From: Isotricha intestinalis
Taxonomy: Eukaryota > Ciliophora > Litostomatea > Vestibuliferida > Isotrichidae
Reading direction: 5' to 3'
Length of the DNA: 23,217 nt
Assembly (NCBI GenBank): GCA_023807065.1
Contig: JAJJLU010000686.1
Coordinates: 1 to 23,217, forward strand
The notes beneath the pieces were generated by a model. That model worked only from the letters and a program-made list of their open reading frames with translations. It ran no database searches and was not told the DNA's origin. The stretch's first letter is position 1. The number at the start of each line of letters is the position of its first letter. Made by a program: the position numbers and the translations under genes. Shown here piece by piece: positions 1 through 8,300 of this stretch.

Positions 1-204
1 AATAATTTAAATAAAAATGTCATCAAAAATATGCTTAACAATAAAATTGTTTGAAGAAAAAAAGAATGAAAACTATAGTCAATTAGATATATTTGATAAA
101 TTAATAGAAATATCTCAACAAAAAGAAATTAAAATAAATATTCCTGAAGATATTTTTAAAGGAAGAAAAGATAAAATAATTATAAAAATTATTCTTAATC
201 ACCC

Positions 205-214
205 AAAAAAAAAA
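205..214 (+). other. Apparent frameshift 1: A10 run
   Basis: Ten consecutive A follow CCC. Upstream, the frame of the ATG at 17 reads well. Downstream, that frame hits TAA at 260-262, while the neighbouring frame reads on without a stop for more than 1500 bases. One extra A (or two fewer) joins the two frames. The only GT-AG pair here, 227-274, does not restore the frame, so an intron is not the explanation. Confidence 0.6.
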
Positions 215-1752
215 TTAAATCAATCGGTCTTTTTAATTTATATTATGGAAATAATTATATAAATTGTTTTTTAGGAATTAAATCTAAATTTAAAGTTTAT
301 GAATTAATTTTTAGAAATTTAGAAGAAATCAATGATTTAGAAATTGAAGATTGTGACTCAAAACTTTTATATGATTATTTTGGTTCAACAGAAGATAGAA
401 AAAGAATAACAATTGTTAATTGTCCAGAAGAAATTTATTATTATTATGATATGATTATTTTAGAAAAATTTGAAACTTTTGAAATAAATAGAGAAACAAA
501 TTCTTTTCAATTTTCAATTTATAATTTACAAGAATATAAAATTGTAACTCAACCTATTTATGAAGAATTATATGAAGAAATAAATTTGAAGGAAATACAA
601 TTATTTGAAACATTTTATCAGGATTTAATAAAAGGAAAAGAGTTAAATGAAGATGAAGTTTTAAAAAAAGAAATAAAAAATTATTTTAATCTAAAACCTT
701 TTGAATATTTAAAAGATAATTTAAATGAAGGTGAATTTAAATATCATTTTTATGTTTGTATTTATTATTTATATGAAAAAGTTTTAAAAAAAGAAAAAAA
801 CTGTATTTTACCAGTTATAAATAAATTAAATGAATATTTTAAAAAATTAAAAAATGATGAAATAATAGAATTATACAATAAAATATTAATACTTAAAACA
901 ATTACAATATCATTAAAAGATAAATTAAGAAATTCAAATGATAAAATTCAAACTATAAAAGATTTCAATTTAAAATATTATAATAAAGAAAAAATTAATG
1001 AAATAAAAGTATATAAAATTGCTATTGATTTTCTAAAACAATTTTCAAATGAATTAACAGGTAAATCTAAACTTTTTTATCCTCTTTTACTTTTAGATAG
1101 TGGAATTGGATATTATAATAAACAATTAACTTATTGTTTTAATAATTATTCTCCAGAAATGATTAAAGAGCATTTAAAAAAATGTATTCCAGAAGTATTT
1201 TTGACAGAAAAAAGTTCAAATGAAAAAAATGCTTCTATATTTGTAAAAACAGGAATAATTATATTAAATGAAAGATTCATTTTTAATTCAAATAATATAG
1301 ATAAAGAAGAAGAAGAAAATAAATATATTGATAATATAATTAAAGAAAGTAATAAAGATGAAACTTTAGCTTATAATATATCTGTTAGAATTATTAAACA
1401 TTTTTTACATGAAACAAATGGGCGTTACAAATTTAAATTAGAAACAATCAATGATTCTCCAAGAAAATTTTTTGATTCTAAAGGAGAGCTTAAATCTTTT
1501 GAAAATATAGAAGAAAATAATGAAAAAAAATTTAAAATTAAAAAATGTTATAAAAGTGAAAAGGAATTAAAAATATTAAAATTTTATAGTAAAAAAGGAG
1601 AATCAGGAAGATTATTAGAATATTTCATTGATTTAAATTATTTTGGTGATATAAGTAATTCTTTAGTCAAAGTTAAAGATTTATATAAAATAATAATGGA
1701 TATTAAATTATGGGTTGGTGATTTAAGGGAATTACAAATATATGTTAATCTT

Positions 1753-1777
1753 AAAAAAAAAATGCAAAAAAAAAAAA
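1753..1777 (+). other. Apparent frameshift 2: A10-TGC-A12
   Basis: Two poly-A runs (1753-1762 and 1766-1777) are separated by TGC. The upstream frame ends shortly after, at TAA 1810-1812. The +1 register is open from before 1742 to 2104 and contains plausible charged, helical protein. One base fewer (or two more) in either run would join them. A 28-nt GT-AG candidate at 1787-1814 would create an in-frame TAG at the junction, which argues against splicing. Confidence 0.55.
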
Positions 1778-2104
1778 TTATACATTGTAAATTGGAAAGA
1801 AATGACTATTAAAGAGGAAATAAAAGAAATGAGGAAACAATTAAAAAATTATTTGAAAAGTCTAAACTTTAATTTTTTAGGAAATAAAATAAGAAATGAA
1901 AATTTTTTTTCTCCAAAAAAAAAAAGTGAATCTGAAGAATCTTTATTTAATTTATCATCTACTGACTCTGATATTATTGATGAATATTATCATCAAAAAG
2001 AATTATTTGAAAGGAAAAAAGAAATAGAAGAATTAGAATCAAATAAAAAAATTCAAAATAAGAGTGATGAAAATAGTGATAATTCATCTGAATGTTTTTA
2101 TTGA

Positions 2105-2331
2105 AAATTAAAAAAATAAACTTAATTAATAAGTTTGAAATTATAACTTAAGAAAATAGATTTAAATAAATATTTTATTTTGTATTCCATTAATTAATTG
2201 TTTTCAACTTTTTTATTGTTTAAAAAAATAATTTTAATTCATCATAAATAATTTTTTTATTTTTAATTTCAATAATTTCAATTAACATTTATCAAAAAAA
2301 AAAAAATAAAAATAAAAAGAAAAATTCAAAA
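2105..2331. other. Intergenic, A+T-rich
   Basis: This is a short spacer between two genes on the same strand, so it must carry the 3' end of the first gene and the promoter of the kinase gene. It ends in an A-rich leader just before the ATG at 2332. I see no RNA gene or repeat beyond homopolymer runs. Confidence 0.6.
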
Positions 2332-5300
2332 ATGGAATTAAAGAAATATATTTCTGAAATCCAAAAAATAAAATCAATAAATACTCAATTCCAAAATAAA
2401 TTAGGAGAAATAACAATTTGGATAAATAACATAAATGACATAACAAAATTTTCAGAAGAAAATATAAACACATTCATTTCTACTTTACAAAATTTTCTTT
2501 GTCATAACTTCTATACAGAATATATGAAAATAAAAACAAATGAAAATTCAACATATGATAATTGCATGAATTTAATTTTAATAATATTAGCCAAATTAAC
2601 AAAAATAAATAATAACTATTCAACATTTATGTTTGATGCTTTTATAAATCATTTAAACGATCATTTAGAATGTTTTAATTATATTATTTCTTTTTATAGA
2701 TTATATATTACTTGTCCTCAATTAAAACAAAGTGGAAAAAATTATGGAATATTTAATTATCTTTTTTCAATTTATCGAAGTATGTATGATTTAAATGTTA
2801 ATATGGAACCAAGTCATAAATTAAAAAATTTAAAAAGTATTGTTAAAAGTGGAATTGTTAATCATCTTAATAATTCTATTGATAAAAAATTTCTATTTGA
2901 AAATTATATTATGTTAACTGATAGACCTGGAAATTATACTCATGTTAAAAATAAAAGTAATTTTGCAAAAGGAAACAATTATAATTATGGTATTGTTTCT
3001 TCTGGGAATTATAATAACATTAGTGAAGATTATCAAAATGATTATTCAATTTTACATAATAAAAATAATAATAGTGGTACTAATAATAAACAACAATATC
3101 AAATTAGTTTAATTGGAACAAATAATAGCAATAATAATAAAGTAAATATAATATCAAAAACAGAAAGAAAATCAAGTAGTAATAGTAAATTAAGTGGTGA
3201 TTTAAATCAAAATAATAACAATTTAAATTACAATACTAACTTAAATAATAGTAATAATAATAATAATAATAACAATAATATGAACAGCAATAATAATAAT
3301 TCAATATTAACATTAAGTAATATAAATAATGTAATTAACTCTGGAAATTCAAATATAAATATATCAGAAATATCATTAAATAGTAAAGATATTCCAAAAG
3401 GTTTAAAAGCAAAAATACCTTTATTAAAATTTCCATTAGATAAATCACAACAACACCAAAGATTTAGTATAATTAGGTCTTCTCATAGAGCAGAATTTTC
3501 AAAAAGTGGAGATGGTTCTTCAACAACAACTACAAAGAATAAATTAATTTCAAATAAATTAATTGAAAATTCATCAATAAATAGACATTTTAATCAAGAT
3601 ATATTAATTTTAGAACCTAAAGGAAAATTAAAAAGTTTAGCTTTTCAATTAGGTGAAAGTTGTTTAGCAACTGATTTAGCTGCATTAATTAATCAAAAAA
3701 GAGATTTAGAATTAGGGAAATTAAGAAAGAAAAATAATAATAATGATTTATCTTCTAAAAATGATAATAATAATAATTATTCTTTAAATTTACCTTCTAG
3801 TCAAAAAAGTCCTAAAATAAATAATTATATTGAAAAATTAAAAAGTATAAATTCTATTACTAATGAAGACATTTCTTATGATATTGAAAGTTCTAAAAAT
3901 AATAATAATAACACTGGAGCTTTGAGTAAATATGATAGTAAGAGAAGTTCTAATAATTATTGTAATAAAAGTGATAATATATTAATTGATAATAATAAAG
4001 ATAGAAGTTTATATTCTATTCAAATTTCTCACAATCAAAATTTTAAAAATTTTGTAAAAATAAGAGAAATTTTAGTAAATTTTATTTTGACTTCTTTAAG
4101 GGAATATAGTTTTGATGATATTAGTTATTTAAATATTGATACAAATACTTTATTTTCTTTTTTACTTCTTCCTTCTTTAGAAAATTCAAGAATGAAATTT
4201 GAAAGAAAAAAAATTGAAATGTTAGAATATATGAAAAAATATAATGAAAATTTCTTTGATTATATAACTGAAGGTAATTTATTATATTTACCTGAAAAAA
4301 TTGAATTAAATTCTAAAAAAATAGAAAATCCTTTTAATGCAAGAAGACAAAATAAAAAAATAATAGATAATAAAAAAAACAAAAATAATATTTTTGAGTC
4401 TTTTCTAAGTATAACTTTTGAAGAGGAAAATAATTGTCCTTTAATATTAAAAAATGAAAATGATGCATTATATGAAATATTATCAATATATTCAAATAAC
4501 ATAGAAAATGAATTAAGAAAATTAAATTCTCTTCAAAATTCAGAAAATAATTTAACAATGAATTTAAATGGAATATTTTTTCAAAATATAAATAATTTTA
4601 ATATAGAAAATTTAAGAAAGCATTTAGATAATTTTTTAGATAAAATTAAAAATAGAATATGTTTAATTTTAAGATCATGTGATGTTTGTAATTGTTATCC
4701 AAATATTTCAGGTGCAAATTCTATAAGTGAAGTTTATGAAAATGATGATTCAATTATGAAAATATTAAAACAACAATTTGATATTTTAAATGATTATATT
4801 ATTAATTCTAAAAGTAGAATTTTAACTATTCATATTTTAATTCATATGGGAGATATTTTATTAATTGTTAAAAAAATATTTTTACAAATTATTTCTAAAA
4901 TTTCAAACAATAATTTTGATAATAATAATTTTAATAATAATGCTGATATTACTTTTGTTAATATTATTAAAGGAGATGGAAATAATAATAATAATTTTAC
5001 TGAAAGATTTGATTATAAAATTCCTATTAAGTTAATTGATGCTTTTTGTTCTTTTATTTCTTTAGTATCTAATTTAATTTCCAGAATAAAATTAGATTCT
5101 GAATTTAGATTTTTAAATGAAACTTTTTTATCTTGTTCTACTTGGTTAAATGTTTTAAAATTTATGTTTGATTATTTATTAGTTTCTAATTTAGGAAGAT
5201 ATATGAATAATATTAATTTAAAAATGGATAAATCTGCTTCAAATACTCAAAGAATGAATAATATTTTAATTGGAAAATTTAATTTATGTAATATTTTAAA

Positions 5301-8300
5301 AGATGAAAATATTAATAAATATAATGATTCCATTACTGAATCTTATAAAAATAGAGTTAAACATGTATTAAGTTTTATTAATTATTTTTATAATTGTAAT
5401 TCTTGTTTTCATAAAATAATATCTCAATTAGAAAATATAAATATAAATAACCAAAATAATAATAATAATAACTTTGAAGAAAATAATTATTGGAAAAACT
5501 CAATAAATACATATTTATTAATGTTAAATTATTTCCTTAATTCTAAAAGTGGAGTAATATATGATTTTTTTATAAATTCAACAGGAGGAAATTTTTTATT
5601 TAGTAAAATAAAACTTTCAATAATATTTACTCATTTTAATTTATTAAGATCTTTATTAACTTTACAAGAATCAACTTTAAATTTTCCTATAAAATATTCT
5701 CCTTTAGTAAATGAAATGACTTCATTAGATTTAATAAGATTACATTATATTTCTTTTATTAAATTATATAATAAAAATATAATGTTTAATCCAAATTTAT
5801 CTGAAGTAAGTTCTTTAATTGCAAATGCCGAAAAAATACAAAAAAAAAAGACAATAAAAGCTTTTGTAAAAGATATTAATAATGATCAAAATTTATTATT
5901 TATTTTAATTAATTTATGTAAAATGCATTTAAAATGTTTATTTTCATTAAGTAAAAATAGAAATGATGATGTAACAAATAAATTTTTTCAATTAAAAATT
6001 GTAGATTATTTAACAAAAGAAATTGAATTAGAAAATGAAGCTGCTGAAAAAATATATAAATTAAACCAATTTAATAATTCAATAAAAGAAAATTTAAATT
6101 TAGAAAATAATAAATTAGAAGAAAATTTAAAAAATAATTTTACTGAAAGTTCAGATTCAATTAATGATGATTTAAATGATGATTTAAATGATGATTTTTT
6201 TGAAGAAGAAGAAAGTGAAAATGAAAATAAAGATAATTTAAACGAGGATGTTGATAAAGATGAATTTGATGATTTAGAAGATATTCCTTTAGTTGATCCT
6301 AATATTAAAGTTTGTTCTTATGAAAGTAAAATTCCTAAATTAAATATGATTCCTACTACTTTTTCAGGAGAAATTATTAATAATTTTGATAATGTTGAAA
6401 AGAAAAAAAAAAAGAAAAGAAAAAAAAAAAATCTCGATGATTGTGATTTAAATATTAGTAATAATAATAAAAGTAAAAATAATAATAATAGTAATATTAA
6501 TAATTCAAATAATAATAATAAAAGTGAAAATCAACCAAAAATTCAATTAAAGTTAAATTTAGACTTATGTAAAACTAAAAGTAATAAAAATGAATTATTA
6601 AAAGAAGAAATAAAAAAAAAAGAAGAAGAAGAAAAGAAAAACAATAATTCAAATAATAATAATCAACCTAAAATACAATTAAAATTAAATTTAGATTTAT
6701 GTAAAACAAAATCAGATAAAAATACAAAATTAAAAGAAGAAATAAAACAATTAGAAAAAAAAAATAGTATCACAAAAATAAATGAAATAATAGATACATC
6801 AGTAAAAAAGCCTCAAACAACATTTCCAAATAATTCATCCTCATTTCAAAATAAAGATTCTTCATCATTAAAAAATTACATTCAACTCCCAAAATTAAAT
6901 TTAACTTCCCAAAAAAAAATAGAAAATATATCAATAGACATATCTCATGAAAACCCAAATAATAATATTAATTTCAAAAACCCAAAAATAACATTTAACA
7001 ACAACATTAATTTAATTAATAATAATAATCTAAACAATAATTCAACTTTAGCCAAAAAAGTACAAATAGAAATAGAAAATCATTTGAAAGAAAAATATAA
7101 ATTATTTTATCAAAAAGCATTAAGTGAAGGTTTAACAGAGCATGATTTAAATAATGTAAATCAATTTTATTTAAAAGAAAGAAATTCTCGTTTATTATAT
7201 AATGATACAGAAATTCAAGTATTAATAATAAGTTTATTATTTTCATTAATAATAACCCCAAAAAGAGGAACATTAGAAGAATTATATTGTAGTATATTTC
7301 CTTATGAAAACAATAAATTAAATATATTATATATAATTCATCATCATTTAAATAGAGAAGAAAATTATCATATTCTCCCATCATTATTAAAATATATTTG
7401 TCAAATTCCTCCTTTTGGAGCAGGACAAAGATTATTAAAATTAGTGAATAAAAAATTTTTTGACTCAACATTATATTCAAATTGGGATAAAATTGGGGGA
7501 GGACAATTTGGAACTGTTTTTCAATGTAATACAGGTATTAGAGAACCTAATATTATTGCTATTAAAAAAACTGATGTTGAACAAAATATATATAGTGCTT
7601 GTAGATTATTTGATGTTTTTACTGAAGTTACTGCTTTAGAAACTTTCAGATTAAAAAATTGTGTCACTCAATTATATGATTATGGTTGTGATGAAGAAAG
7701 TTATTATATTATTATGAAAAGATATCCTATTAGTTTAAAACAATGGAGATTAATGCAAGAAGATAATTTAGAAGAAATGTTACCAACATATTTAAGTATA
7801 TTTAAAGATATCTTAGAAGCAGTTCAAATAATACATAATAATAATACTACTCATTATGATATAAAATGTGATAATATAGTTTTAGATTTTGATCCAAATG
7901 AATTTCCTTCAAAAACCAATAATAAATATAATAATAATGAAAATAAATATATTGAAAATATGCATAATAAAAAAGGTTTAAATTCAAAAAACAAAGAAAA
8001 TCAATATGAAAATATTTCTCTATCTTCATCTCAATATTTACCTTTTTCTTCATCAAATAATATATGTATTCGTGTAGCAGATTTTGGAGAATGTAAAATA
8101 TTTTTAAATGAAAAAGATGAATATTGTACTCGTTCTCGTGGAACAGATGTAATAAAATCACCAGAAATGCTTCATCACTTTGGTTTAATAAGGAAAGAAG
8201 ATGATAATTTTGATAGAAGAAAAAAAATAGGAACTACTAGATCAAGTGATATTTGGTCTCTTGGTTGTTTATTTTATGAATTATTAACTGGAAAATTTTT

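Larger units (their letters stand above)
17..2104 (+). pseudogene. Unidentified ~695-residue protein gene broken by two poly-A frameshifts
   Basis: I do not recognise the family. The ATG at 17 follows an in-frame TAA at 8-10. Coding-quality sequence runs to 2104 but in three pieces. The frame starting at 17 is coherent to about 204. A second frame is open from 199 to the TAA at 1810-1812; its first internal ATG is at 451. The last piece continues in a third register to a TGA at 2102-2104. Both switches fall in poly-A runs (205-214; 1753-1762 or 1766-1777), and the sequence on either side keeps the same Lys/Glu/Asn/Leu-rich, helical look. Visible landmarks are LLLLDSGIGYY near 1087-1119, HETNGR at 1408-1425, GESGRLLEYF near 1597-1626 and an acidic, Ser-rich tail after about 1930. 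Possible explanations are a decaying gene, assembly indels or programmed frameshifting. No membrane segment is evident. The window starts only 16 bases before the ATG, so the promoter is missing. Confidence 0.6.

Noticed and set aside
1..20. Left edge as a second telomere
   Set aside because: The first bases contain no C4-type repeat; they are the A-rich leader of the first gene, so the left end is just a cut or unassembled edge.
227..274. GT-AG intron candidate in the first gene
   Set aside because: Splicing it would put the downstream sequence into a frame that hits TAA within about 11 codons. The unspliced downstream frame is open right through the candidate, so a poly-A frameshift fits better.
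1787..1814. 28-nt GT-AG intron candidate near the second frameshift
   Set aside because: Length and ends look right, but the junction would create an in-frame TAG, and the poly-A runs just upstream explain the shift more simply.
4260..4558. Two minus-strand frames of 74-80 codons within the kinase gene
   Set aside because: They overlap each other in different registers and are hydrophobic by composition only.
7016..7480. 154-codon frame on the minus strand inside the kinase gene
   Set aside because: It is antisense to well-supported kinase coding sequence, is made mostly of Leu/Ile/Tyr/Phe from complemented A-rich codons and has no recognisable motif.
7847..8161. 104-codon minus-strand frame across the kinase catalytic loop
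   Set aside because: It is antisense to HYDIKCDN and DFG; its composition is as expected of a shadow frame.
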